NCBI RefSeq assembly: GCF_002113125.1
Contig: NZ_NEJP01000023.1
Location: forward strand, 1 to 64,000
Source of the DNA: Pseudomonas sp. B20(2017)
Lineage (GTDB): Bacteria > Pseudomonadota > Gammaproteobacteria > Pseudomonadales > Pseudomonadaceae
Direction of reading: 5' to 3'
DNA length: 64,000 nucleotides
Positions 1 through 6,903 of the stretch are shown here, piece by piece. The notes under the pieces were generated by a model. That model saw nothing but the letters and a program-made list of their open reading frames with translations. It searched no databases and was not told where the DNA came from. Position 1 is the first letter of the stretch. Each line of letters opens with the position of its first letter. Made by a program: the position numbers and the translations under genes.

Positions 1-2
1 TA

Positions 3-81
3 AACTTGCTCGGGTCGTATTCGCACTACTAAAGGGGCAGAGCGAATACCAGCCGAAAGCAAGTTGAGGGTTGCCCCTCAA
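3..81. other. Nested inverted repeats at left edge, possible structured RNA
   Basis: Three perfect stems are visible. An outer 8-bp stem pairs AACTTGCT (3-10) with AGCAAGTT (58-65). An inner 8-bp stem pairs GTATTCGC (17-24) with GCGAATAC (42-49). A separate hairpin, GTTGAGG/CCTCAAC, lies at about 63-81. No T-run follows, so this is not a plain terminator. It could be the 3' part of an RNA or repeat that begins outside the window. Nothing coding is supported in positions 1-229. Confidence 0.4.
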
Positions 82-229
82 CCATAGAATCTCCCACAGG
101 GGGGCCTTGCCCTCCTTCACGTCTCATACAGGGATTGGCGCTGTCCCTGATTTCCCCCACACCTTCACTTGTCCCCTCGCCCCTACCCGTGTAGAAAGCC
201 TGTCCACAAATCGTGCACAAGGACTTTCC

Positions 230-1021
230 ATGACCGCTCTGCCATGGCTCTATCTCGGGCTTCTAAGCCTTGGTTACGGATTAGCGCTGAGTTTCGGCCA
301 GCTCGGCTGGCTGGCGCTGATCTCCATTGCACTGCTGGTTTTCGCCGGTTACGCCGTGCGCCAGCAAACCGTGCCGGTCGGGCGTTATCTCGGTCATGGT
401 CTGTTTATCGTGCTGGCGCTGGCGCTGGCCTTGCACTGGCTTCCGGGCTTCTACAACGGTCGGGTCATCGAACCGCAGCGCTTCACCGACAACGCGGTGC
501 CGTTCTCGATGTACCTGAATCTCGACAAACCACTGATTGGCTTCTGGCTGCTGATGGTCTGCCCATGGATCGTAGCGCGGCGCTCGTTGCGCCTGACCGT
601 CTACGCGACCGCGCTGGCACTGACGCTGAGCGTGATTCTGGCGTTGGGCGGCGCGGTGTTGCTGGGCATGATCACCTGGGCACCGAAATGGCCCGACCAA
701 GCGTGGCTGTGGGTGCTGAACAATCTGCTGCTGGTGACGCTGGTCGAAGAGGCGCTGTTTCGTGGCTATATCCAGGGCGGTCTCACTCGTTACTTCAAAC
801 ACCTGCCCTACGGCGAAAACCTCGCGCTGCTGCTGGCGTCCCTGCTGTTCGGCCTGGTGCATGTGGGCGCTGGCTGGCAATGGGTGTTGCTGGCGAGCCT
901 GGCGGGTGTCGGCTATGGTCTGGCCTATCGTTTCGGCGGGCTTGGTGCGGCAATCGCCACGCACTTTGGCCTGAACCTGCTGCATTTCGGTCTGTTCACC
1001 TATCCGATGCTCGCGGGTTGA
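230..1021 (+). CDS. CPBP family intramembrane metalloprotease
   Basis: A 263-residue hydrophobic multi-pass membrane protein. It carries the three CPBP (Abi/CAAX-protease-like) motifs: EEALFR at residues 173-178, FGLVH at 207-211, and HFGLN at 245-249. The conserved glutamates and histidines of these motifs form the predicted intramembrane metal site. Members of this family cleave prenylated or other membrane substrates, and many bacterial ones have no known target. The start at 230 is preferred because AGGA lies just upstream (221-226) and the protein then opens directly into a membrane helix. The 53 extra residues of the frame open from 71 are not membrane-like and are not supported. The gene stands alone, with the chemoreceptor gene 100 bp downstream. 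Confidence 0.85.
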   Translation: MTALPWLYLGLLSLGYGLALSFGQLGWLALISIALLVFAGYAVRQQTVPVGRYLGHGLFIVLALALALHWLPGFYNGRVIEPQRFTDNAVPFSMYLNLDKPLIGFWLLMVCPWIVARRSLRLTVYATALALTLSVILALGGAVLLGMITWAPKWPDQAWLWVLNNLLLVTLVEEALFRGYIQGGLTRYFKHLPYGENLALLLASLLFGLVHVGAGWQWVLLASLAGVGYGLAYRFGGLGAAIATHFGLNLLHFGLFTYPMLAG

Positions 1022-1123
1022 AGCAAGGGCCGTTTTGCGACGCCGTACTTATAAATGAAAAAAAATTTCAATAAATGGCCGACCCCGCCGACAACCTTTC
1101 AAAGCCTTGCGGATTGAAAAACC

Positions 1124-2689
1124 ATGCGTAACAACCAGCCCATTACACAACGCGAACGGACTTTCCCGGCTCAGCAACGGTTGATTTCCACAACCGACGC
1201 CAAGGGCGTGATCACCTACTGCAACGACGCTTTTGTCGAGATCAGCGGGTTTTCGCGTGAGGAACTGATCCGTGCGCCGCACAACCTGGTTCGTCACCCC
1301 GACGTCCCGGCGGCGGTGTTTTCGCACATGTGGGGCACACTGAAACAAGGCTTGCCATGGATGGGCATTGTCAAGAATCGCTGCAAGACCGGTGATCATT
1401 ACTGGGTGAACGCCTATGTAACGCCGGTGTTCGACGGCAATCAGGTGATCGGTTACGAGTCGGTGCGGGTCAAACCCACCGCCGAACAGATCCGCCGTGC
1501 CGAAGCGCTCTACCAACGCATCAACCAGGGCAAGTCGGCGATTCCTTCGAGCGACAAATGGCTGCCGATCGTGCAGGACTGGCTGCCGTTCATTCTGGTC
1601 AGCCAGTTGAGCTTCATGATCGGCGCCACCCTGAACTCGCAGTGGGGCTTCGCCCTCGCCGCCGGTCTGTCGGTGCCGCTGGGCCTGCTGGGCCTGCAAT
1701 GGCAACAACGCGGGCTCAAGCGCCTGCTGCGCCTGGCCGAGCAGACCACCTCCGACCCGTTGATCGCGCAGATGTACACCGACAGCCGTGGCGCCCAGGC
1801 GCGTCTGGAGATGTCGATCCTCAGCCAGGAAGCGCGCCTGAAAACCTGCCTGACCCGTCTGCAGGACACCGCCGAGCACCTGACCGATCAGGCCAAGCAG
1901 TCCGACGCCCTGGCGCACAACAGCTCCAGCGGTCTGGAACGTCAGCGCGTGGAAACCGAACAGGTCGCCACCGCCGTCAACCAGATGGCCGCCACTACCC
2001 AGGAAGTGGCGAGCCACGTCCAGCGCACCGCCGACGCCACCCAGGAAGCCAATCGCCTGACCGGTCGCGGCCGCGACATCGCCGGCGAAACCCGCGAAGC
2101 CATCCAGCGCCTGTCTGTCGTTGTCGGCGAAACCGGCCTGACCGTGACCCAACTGGCCAAGGACAGCGACGAAATCGGCGGCGTGGTCGACGTGATCAAA
2201 GGCATCGCCGACCAGACCAACCTGCTCGCACTCAACGCTGCAATTGAAGCCGCCCGCGCTGGCGAAATGGGCCGCGGTTTTGCCGTGGTGGCCGACGAAG
2301 TCCGCCAACTGGCGCAACGCACCAGCGAATCCACCGGCCAGATCCACGCCCTGATCGCCAAGTTGCAGCAGACCGCCACCAGCGCCGTACAAACCATGGA
2401 AGCCGGCCATCGCCAAGCGGAAGAAGGTGTGGCACGGGTTCTGGAAGCGGACCAGGCCCTGGTCGGCATCAGCGAAGCGGTGGCCAACATCACCGACATG
2501 ACCACCCAGATCGCCGCCGCCACCGAAGAGCAAAGTGCCGTGGCTGAAGAAATCAGCCGCAACATCAGCAACATCTCGGAACTGGCGGACCAGACCTCGG
2601 AACAGGCGCATAACTCGGCGTTGCTGAGTGAAGAGCTGACGAAGACGGCTAATACGCAGTATTCGTTGGTGGAGCGGTTTAACCGCTGA
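1124..2689 (+). CDS. PAS domain methyl-accepting chemotaxis protein, Aer-like
   Basis: A 521-residue transducer. An N-terminal PAS domain (about 20-120) has the Aer-type sequences YCNDAFVEISGF and NLVRHPDVP. A hydrophobic hairpin membrane anchor lies at about 148-190. A cytoplasmic signalling domain follows, with the highly conserved hairpin tip DQTNLLALNAAIEAARAGE and a long coiled coil. There is no periplasmic sensor domain, so the signal is read in the cytoplasm. In Aer this is redox state through FAD bound to the PAS domain; FAD binding here is inferred from family resemblance. The output would be to CheA/CheW. The gene is monocistronic, with an intrinsic terminator right after the stop. 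Confidence 0.9.
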   Translation: MRNNQPITQRERTFPAQQRLISTTDAKGVITYCNDAFVEISGFSREELIRAPHNLVRHPDVPAAVFSHMWGTLKQGLPWMGIVKNRCKTGDHYWVNAYVTPVFDGNQVIGYESVRVKPTAEQIRRAEALYQRINQGKSAIPSSDKWLPIVQDWLPFILVSQLSFMIGATLNSQWGFALAAGLSVPLGLLGLQWQQRGLKRLLRLAEQTTSDPLIAQMYTDSRGAQARLEMSILSQEARLKTCLTRLQDTAEHLTDQAKQSDALAHNSSSGLERQRVETEQVATAVNQMAATTQEVASHVQRTADATQEANRLTGRGRDIAGETREAIQRLSVVVGETGLTVTQLAKDSDEIGGVVDVIKGIADQTNLLALNAAIEAARAGEMGRGFAVVADEVRQLAQRTSESTGQIHALIAKLQQTATSAVQTMEAGHRQAEEGVARVLEADQALVGISEAVANITDMTTQIAAATEEQSAVAEEISRNISNISELADQTSEQAHNSALLSEELTKTANTQYSLVERFNR

Positions 2690-2707
2690 TTGTTCTGGCA
2701 ATAAAGA

Positions 2708-2740
2708 AACCCCGGACAGCGAAAGCTTCCGGGGTTTTTA
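2708..2740 (+). terminator. Intrinsic terminator of the Aer-like gene
   Basis: A 9-bp stem pairs AACCCCGGA (2708-2716) with TCCGGGGTT (2728-2736) and is followed by a T-rich tract. It begins 19 bp after the chemoreceptor stop codon. Confidence 0.9.
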
Positions 2741-2773
2741 TTGCCTGTCTGAAACGGATGTGGCCAGCACCGC

Positions 2774-2876
2774 CCTCTTCGTGGGCAAGCCCACTCCCAC
2801 AGGCTTTAGCATTGGCCACAAAACCTCATAACACCACCCGCCCACTGTGGGAGCGGGCTTGCCCGCGAAGAGGCCC
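2774..2876. repeat. REP pair (REPIN)
   Basis: Two copies of the Pseudomonas REP core face each other: GTGGGCAAGCCCACTCCCACA near 2781-2801 and TGTGGGAGCGGGCTTGCCCG near 2846-2865. This is the inverted REP doublet layout of a REPIN. Confidence 0.85.
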
Positions 2877-3006
2877 GGCCTGCTGGCGAAAATCTCACTC
2901 GAAAGGCGCGGACAGTGCCTACAACTGAATCAGACCCAACTGACTGGCAGGCGATGAAGCCTGGCTCTAGTTTGTCGTTCAAATCTATTCACAAGGGCTA
3001 GCCAGT

Positions 3007-3159
3007 ATGAATACATCCCCTACGCAGAATCAGATGGTCACGACGGACAAACCTGTGAGAAAGGAAGTTCGGGGTGAACTGAAATTCCTTGATGTGCGGC
3101 GAGCGGCGCGTGATGGGCAGAAAGCATTCGATAAATTTGTGATCACTCGCAGGCTGTGA
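3007..3159 (+). CDS. Small hypothetical protein, 50 residues
   Basis: An open frame of 50 codons runs from ATG 3007 to TGA 3157-3159. An AAGGG Shine-Dalgarno-like sequence lies about 8 bp before the start. The product is charged and basic (for example VRKEVRGELKFLDVRRAARD) with no signal peptide or membrane segment. A hairpin with flanking A and T runs follows the stop directly, as expected for a real transcription unit. I do not recognise the family. Small size leaves open that it is chance. Confidence 0.45.
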   Translation: MNTSPTQNQMVTTDKPVRKEVRGELKFLDVRRAARDGQKAFDKFVITRRL

Positions 3160-3169
3160 CCTTTGATAT

Positions 3170-3208
3170 CGATAAAAAAACCAGAAGCCAAACGCTTCCG
3201 GTTTTTTT
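3170..3208. terminator. Bidirectional intrinsic terminator
   Basis: An A-run (3174-3180) precedes the stem CCAGAAGC/GCTTCCGG (one mismatch), which is followed by a run of seven T (3202-3208). It sits between the 50-residue ORF and the convergent DUF6124-type gene and can serve both. Confidence 0.75.
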
Positions 3209-3215
3209 GTGCCGT

Positions 3216-3575
3216 TTACTCCTTCGGCACGAGGTTATCCAACGCCTGATTCACCGCCAGCTCGCCCAACATCACGACTTGCGCAATACCCAACAGGGTC
3301 TTGCGGTTCGGCCCTTCCAGCAGGCCGGCAAAGTCGCCGAGCATGACCGTGGCTGACGCGAGCGACTCGCAGGCGTTGGCCAGCAGGGACTCCGTGTCGG
3401 TTTGCGGGTTGACCATGAACATGTCGTTTGGGGTGTAGGGCGTGGCCATGATCTTGGCTGCGGGGGTCAAGTAATAGTCGAGGGCGCGTTCGGCCGCGTC
3501 ATGGAGTTTTCTTGAATCGGGAAATTCGTACGGGGACACCGGATCTTCTAACGGTGGAATGACGGTCTTGGACAT
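3216..3575 (-). CDS. DUF6124 family protein (copy 1)
   Basis: A 119-residue soluble protein of a small family common in Pseudomonas and of unknown function. It shares its layout with the next upstream gene: a proline-rich N-terminus, a helix with AERALDYYLTP, the phrase MFMVNPQTDTESLLANACESL, and a C-terminal helix ending VVMLGELAVNQALDN. GGAG lies 8-12 bp before the start. It is one of two tandem paralogues on the minus strand, separated by about 90 bp. The assignment rests on resemblance to DUF6124/DUF3077-type proteins; the biochemical role is unknown. Confidence 0.75.
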   Translation of the reverse strand: MSKTVIPPLEDPVSPYEFPDSRKLHDAAERALDYYLTPAAKIMATPYTPNDMFMVNPQTDTESLLANACESLASATVMLGDFAGLLEGPNRKTLLGIAQVVMLGELAVNQALDNLVPKE

Positions 3576-3664
3576 CAGCTAAAACTCCGGACAAGAGTCG
3601 CTTGAGAATTTGTGTAGACGGCTGCCAGGCAGTGAGGGGACACCCCCCCTCACCGAGGCGGCAA

Positions 3665-4030
3665 CTACCGCGAGACGTGATGGTTATCGAGCACACGATT
3701 GACCAGCAGCTCACTCAGCATGATGACCTGCTGCAGAATCTGCATCGCCTTGCGCTGCGACGGATCGACGGTGTCGCCAATGTCCCGGGCCATGTCACTG
3801 GCTGACGACAGCGTTTCGCACGCTTCGACCAGCAGCGTTTCGTCATCCATTGTGGGATTGACCAGATAGATCCTGCCGGGCTTGCGCGATGGCTTGGACG
3901 TCTTCTGCGCCCCAGGATCAAGGTAATGATTGATCGCCCGCTCGGTTGCCGATTTTATGTTTTCGGCTTCGAGTGCAACGTCATACGGGATTGAATCGGT
4001 ATCTGGTGGGTTTGGTGTGGCTTTGAACAT
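3665..4030 (-). CDS. DUF6124 family protein (copy 2)
   Basis: A 121-residue paralogue of the neighbouring 3216-3575 gene. Matching blocks are ATERAINHYLDP, YLVNPTMDDETLLVEACETL and QVIMLSELLVNRVLDNH. The start at 4030 is chosen over the frame's earlier ATG at 4153 because GGAG stands 8 bp before it and the paralogue begins at the same point of the alignment. The two genes probably arose by tandem duplication and diverged strongly outside the shared motifs. Function unknown. Confidence 0.75.
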   Translation of the reverse strand: MFKATPNPPDTDSIPYDVALEAENIKSATERAINHYLDPGAQKTSKPSRKPGRIYLVNPTMDDETLLVEACETLSSASDMARDIGDTVDPSQRKAMQILQQVIMLSELLVNRVLDNHHVSR

Positions 4031-4465
4031 AGATAGAACTCCAATTCGAAAAATAGGAGCCATCACCCTCGCTACCAAACGGCGGGTGGCGGCCATGCGC
4101 GGGTTGGTAGACCGGTCGAATTGGGAAACCCGGCGCTCACGAATGAGCCCCACGCATGCCCACCATACAAAGCTGAACCTCAGAAAAGAGACAGCATTGA
4201 AGGTGTCGCAATAACCACAACTCGAATCGGGCTACCAAACCCAGCCACTTTTCAGTGACAGGGAAACGATATAGCCCTCTCCAAGCTGCGTAAGCCGGCG
4301 GATTCTGGCGTACGCGTAGGCAACGACGCAAGGTGTTGTAGCCCTTATGGCGTAACGGCTCGTGTACTTTAAACGTGGTTGCAGAATTACGTTTATGCGC
4401 CAAAAAGCCGGATGTTTGACTGTTCCTTTGCTGTGCTCTGGCAGACCGCTTTCGTCGGATCGCCA
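4031..4465. other. Noncoding region upstream of the DUF6124 pair
   Basis: I see no convincing gene in these 435 bases. CTACCAAAC occurs near 4072 and again near 4232, with the opposing GGTTGGTAG near 4102, so the stretch could fold into competing hairpins. The sequence is less GC-rich than its surroundings. The ORFs here (4137-4487 on minus, and the minus frame entering the repeat array) have no recognisable product. Confidence 0.4.
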
Positions 4466-5115
4466 CCCGGACCAAGCCCGCTCCCACAGGGATTGCATGC
4501 AGTCTGCAAGAACTGGTCGGCTGTCAGGCCGCCATCGCGAGCAAGCTCGCTCCCACAGGGATTGCGTGCAGTCTGTAAAAACTGGTCGGCTGTCAGGCCG
4601 CCATCGCGAGCAAGCCCGCTCCCATAGGGATTGCGTGCAGTCTGCAAGAACTGGTCGGCTGTCAGGCCGCCATCGCGAGCAAGCTCGCTCCCACAGGGAT
4701 TGCGTGCAGTCTGCAAGAACTGGTCGGCTGTCAGGCCGCCATCGCGAGCAAGCTCGCTCCCACAGGGATTGCGTGCAGTCTGTAAAAACTGGTCGGCTGT
4801 CAGGCCGCCATCGCGAGCAAGCCCGCTCCCATAGGGATTGCGTGCAGTCTGCAAGAACTGGTCGGCTGTCAGGCCGCCATCGCGAGCAAGCTCGCTCCCA
4901 CAGGGATTGCGTGCAGTCTGCAAGAACTGGTCGGCTGTCAGGCCGCCATCGCGAGCAAGCTCGCTCCCACAGGGATTGCGTGCAGTCTGTAAAAACTGGT
5001 CGGCTGTCAGGCCGCCATCGCGAGCAAGCTCGCTCCCACAGGGATCGCATGCAGTCTGCAGGAAACTGGTCGGCTGTCAGGCCGCCATCGCCAGCAGGCT
5101 GGCTCCCACAGAAAC
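4466..5115. repeat. Tandem REP array, 69-bp unit with 207-bp higher-order period
   Basis: About ten copies of a 69-bp unit, each containing one REP core (GCGAGCAAGCTCGCTCCCAC) plus a spacer with ACTGGTCGGCTGTCAGGCC. Unit starts fall every 69 bp at about 4541, 4610, 4679, 4748, 4817, 4886, 4955 and 5024. Three unit variants recur in the order A-B-C-A-B-C-A: A has TGTAAAAACT, B has CCCGCTCCCATAGGG, and C has CTCGCTCCCACAGGG with TGCAAGAACT. The real period is therefore 207 bp. Because 69 is divisible by three, several frames stay open on both strands; these are artefacts, not genes. Confidence 0.95.
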
Positions 5116-5139
5116 GAAAGCAGCTCGCATCCGCTTCTC

Positions 5140-5470
5140 ACCACTCAACACGATGAGCGTTAGCTCGAGTACCGCTTTTGATCCTCGGGCGACGTCGGAA
5201 GGCTGAGCAGAGGGATTTATCCGGGGGTGGGAGCGCAGCGACCGTTTGGCGAAGCCAAACGCATCGAGAGGAGGTGCAGCGAAGCAAACCGTAGGCGATG
5301 CCCCCGGATGAATCCCGGAGCGAAGGAACCCCGAGCCTCAGCGAGCGGGCCGAACGTAGGAGCAAGCCTTTTTTTGCTTACTTTTTTGAGGCGTTTGTCA
5401 AAAAAGTGAGTCGCCGTAAGGGCGAAACCCTAAGCAGCCATCACCGCAGCAACGGATATACACACCGTCC
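5140..5470. repeat. Noncoding intergenic repeat element, apparently recurrent in Pseudomonas
   Basis: A stretch with internal inverted repeats, including CGTTTGGCGAAGCCAAACG near 5242-5260, matching arms TCCGGGGG and CCCCCGGA around 5219-5310, and opposed ACTTTTTT/AAAAAAGT near 5380-5408. I recognise the text as typical of noncoding elements that recur between genes of fluorescent pseudomonads, but I cannot name the family with certainty. The small ORFs across it (5227-5519) look like translations of the repeat. Confidence 0.5.
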
Positions 5471-5609
5471 CGGTTCAATTAAACACATATGGAACTGGTC
5501 GCCTAGCTGTCAGGTTTGACAGTAGACGCTCATCTTGAAGAAGGCATATCAAGTGTCTGGCGATCTATTAAAAGAACGCCAATCACCCTTCATGAAAAAG
5601 GAATTCAAG

Positions 5610-6074
5610 ATGAGCAGCCATACTGTTTTTGTCCCTAAATCCAATAGCCCGGCGATCCTTGCAAATCAGTTTCACTGGAAATTCGGGAGCAACCCTGAAG
5701 TGACGGCTGATCGTTCCCTGTTTTATTTGCATGAATTTCCGCCAACAGGTGAACGGAACTGGTCAATCTCAGGATCGACTGGATCAATTCTTGACAGCGA
5801 CTACTTCGCCTACAACATGACTATCCCGTACATCAATGACGCCCCTCTCAAAGCCACCTACACACTTAAAGACAAACTGAGTTTCAAACACAGCCATTCA
5901 ATTCCCGCCCCGGATGGCTTTAATGGCTGGACTGTAGTCGATGCCGATGAAGCCACCCTGATCATAGACCTCGATCCTGCCAAGGGAATCGCAGTAGGTA
6001 CTTTTGAAGCAAATTTCAAAAGTCATGGCTATCGGACACAGCCCATCGGACGCTTTAACCTGGTGATCAGTTAA
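5610..6074 (+). CDS. Hypothetical protein, 154 residues
   Basis: I do not recognise this protein. It is acidic to neutral and rich in aromatic and beta-prone residues (for example QFHWKFGSNPE, RNWSISGSTGSI, GFNGWTVVDADEATLIIDLD). It has no signal peptide, membrane segment or cysteine motif. It could be a small beta-sandwich. ATG 5610 is chosen because AAGGA lies 7 bp upstream; in-frame ATGs at 5592 and 5535 lack a better site. GC content is visibly lower than in neighbouring genes, and it sits beside repeat arrays, both consistent with acquisition by transfer. Confidence 0.65.
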   Translation: MSSHTVFVPKSNSPAILANQFHWKFGSNPEVTADRSLFYLHEFPPTGERNWSISGSTGSILDSDYFAYNMTIPYINDAPLKATYTLKDKLSFKHSHSIPAPDGFNGWTVVDADEATLIIDLDPAKGIAVGTFEANFKSHGYRTQPIGRFNLVIS

Positions 6075-6127
6075 TAGCTTTCGCGGTTTCCGACATAAAG
6101 GATGTGCCCGGACTTTACCGGTCAGGG

Positions 6128-6808
6128 CTACATCTGAAGAAACCCTGCCACCCTCTCCGCCGCCGAAGCCAAATGCTGCTCATGCGTAAACCCGGAAACC
6201 TTGAGCGGCTTCAAATCATGATCCCCAGAGACCAACCAAAACACCTCAATACTCGGTGATAAATCGTAAGCCCCGACAGCGTCCCGATTGCCAAGCGCAT
6301 CCCGCTCCCCCTGAACAATCAACGTCCGAGTCTGCAAAGAAGCCAAATGCTCAACCCGAGGCTTCTCCGGTTTCCCAACCGCATAAAACGGATACCCCAG
6401 GCAAACCAAAGCATCAGCGCCAAACTCATCGGCAAGAAGACTGGCCATCCGCCCCCCCATCGACTTCCCGCCAACCGCCAAAACCCCAGCGACATGACGT
6501 CGCACTTCAGCGAAAACCTCACGCCAGCACTCCTGCAATTTCCCCGCAGGATTCGGCGGTCGCTTAACCCCATCAACCCGCCGCTGCGCCATATAAGGAA
6601 ACTCAAACCGCAACACGTTGATACCAAGCCCGGCAAGGCGCCCAGCCATATCGTTCATCCAGTCGCTGTCCATCGGCGCCCCGGCACCATGGGCAAGAAT
6701 GAGCGTCGCCGAAGCCTCACCACTGGCCGCATCCCAAAGCCACCCGTGATCCCGCAGGCACTGCGCCCATTGATCCCCGTCAATACTGGCCTTGTGCTGT
6801 TTGTCCAT
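6128..6808 (-). CDS. Alpha/beta hydrolase (KANL3/Tex30-type, dienelactone hydrolase-like)
   Basis: A 226-residue soluble alpha/beta-hydrolase. The oxyanion-region motif LILAHGAGAPMDSDWM appears near the N-terminus. The nucleophile elbow is GGKSMGG (serine in GxSxG). RTLIVQGERDALG supplies the probable acid, and SGDHDLKP the catalytic histidine. Substrate is unknown. Start 6808 has GAGG 5 bp upstream; the in-frame start at 6877 adds a basic stretch overlapping the cco promoter region and is not favoured. The gene is divergent from the first cbb3 operon, and its first codons contain a candidate ANR box for that operon. Confidence 0.8.
   Translation of the reverse strand: MDKQHKASIDGDQWAQCLRDHGWLWDAASGEASATLILAHGAGAPMDSDWMNDMAGRLAGLGINVLRFEFPYMAQRRVDGVKRPPNPAGKLQECWREVFAEVRRHVAGVLAVGGKSMGGRMASLLADEFGADALVCLGYPFYAVGKPEKPRVEHLASLQTRTLIVQGERDALGNRDAVGAYDLSPSIEVFWLVSGDHDLKPLKVSGFTHEQHLASAAERVAGFLQM
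6770..6783 (+). promoter_or_regulatory. Candidate ANR/FNR box for the first cco operon
   Basis: TTGATCCCCGTCAA matches the FNR-type consensus TTGAT-N4-ATCAA at 9 of 10 positions. It lies 120 bp before ccoN (6904), inside codons near the 5' end of the divergent hydrolase gene. The copy of cbb3 distal to ccoG is the ANR-activated one in P. aeruginosa, which agrees with the placement. No strong -10 is seen at the ideal class II distance, so use is inferred. Confidence 0.55.
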
Positions 6809-6903
6809 GCTTGCCTCGCTTTTAGTCTGCCTATAACTCCAGGCGAAGGATTCGCGGCGTTTTCTGCGCGCGCTCACTTCGGCTGAACCGTGGATGGGGA
6901 ACC

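Noticed and set aside
71..229. N-terminal extension of the CPBP protease
   Set aside because: ATG 230 has AGGA at the right spacing and begins directly with a membrane helix; the extension is not membrane-like.
4466..5115. CRISPR array
   Set aside because: There are no unique spacers: the full 69-bp unit repeats, including the part that would be the spacer, and no cas gene is present.
4362..5156. Repeat-protein-like ORFs in the tandem array
   Set aside because: The unit length of 69 bp keeps frames open automatically on both strands. No start site with ribosome-binding sequence was found.
5227..5519. Short ORFs (60-73 codons) in the 5.2-5.5 kb repeat
   Set aside because: They translate a noncoding repeat with inverted arms; no ribosome-binding site precedes them.
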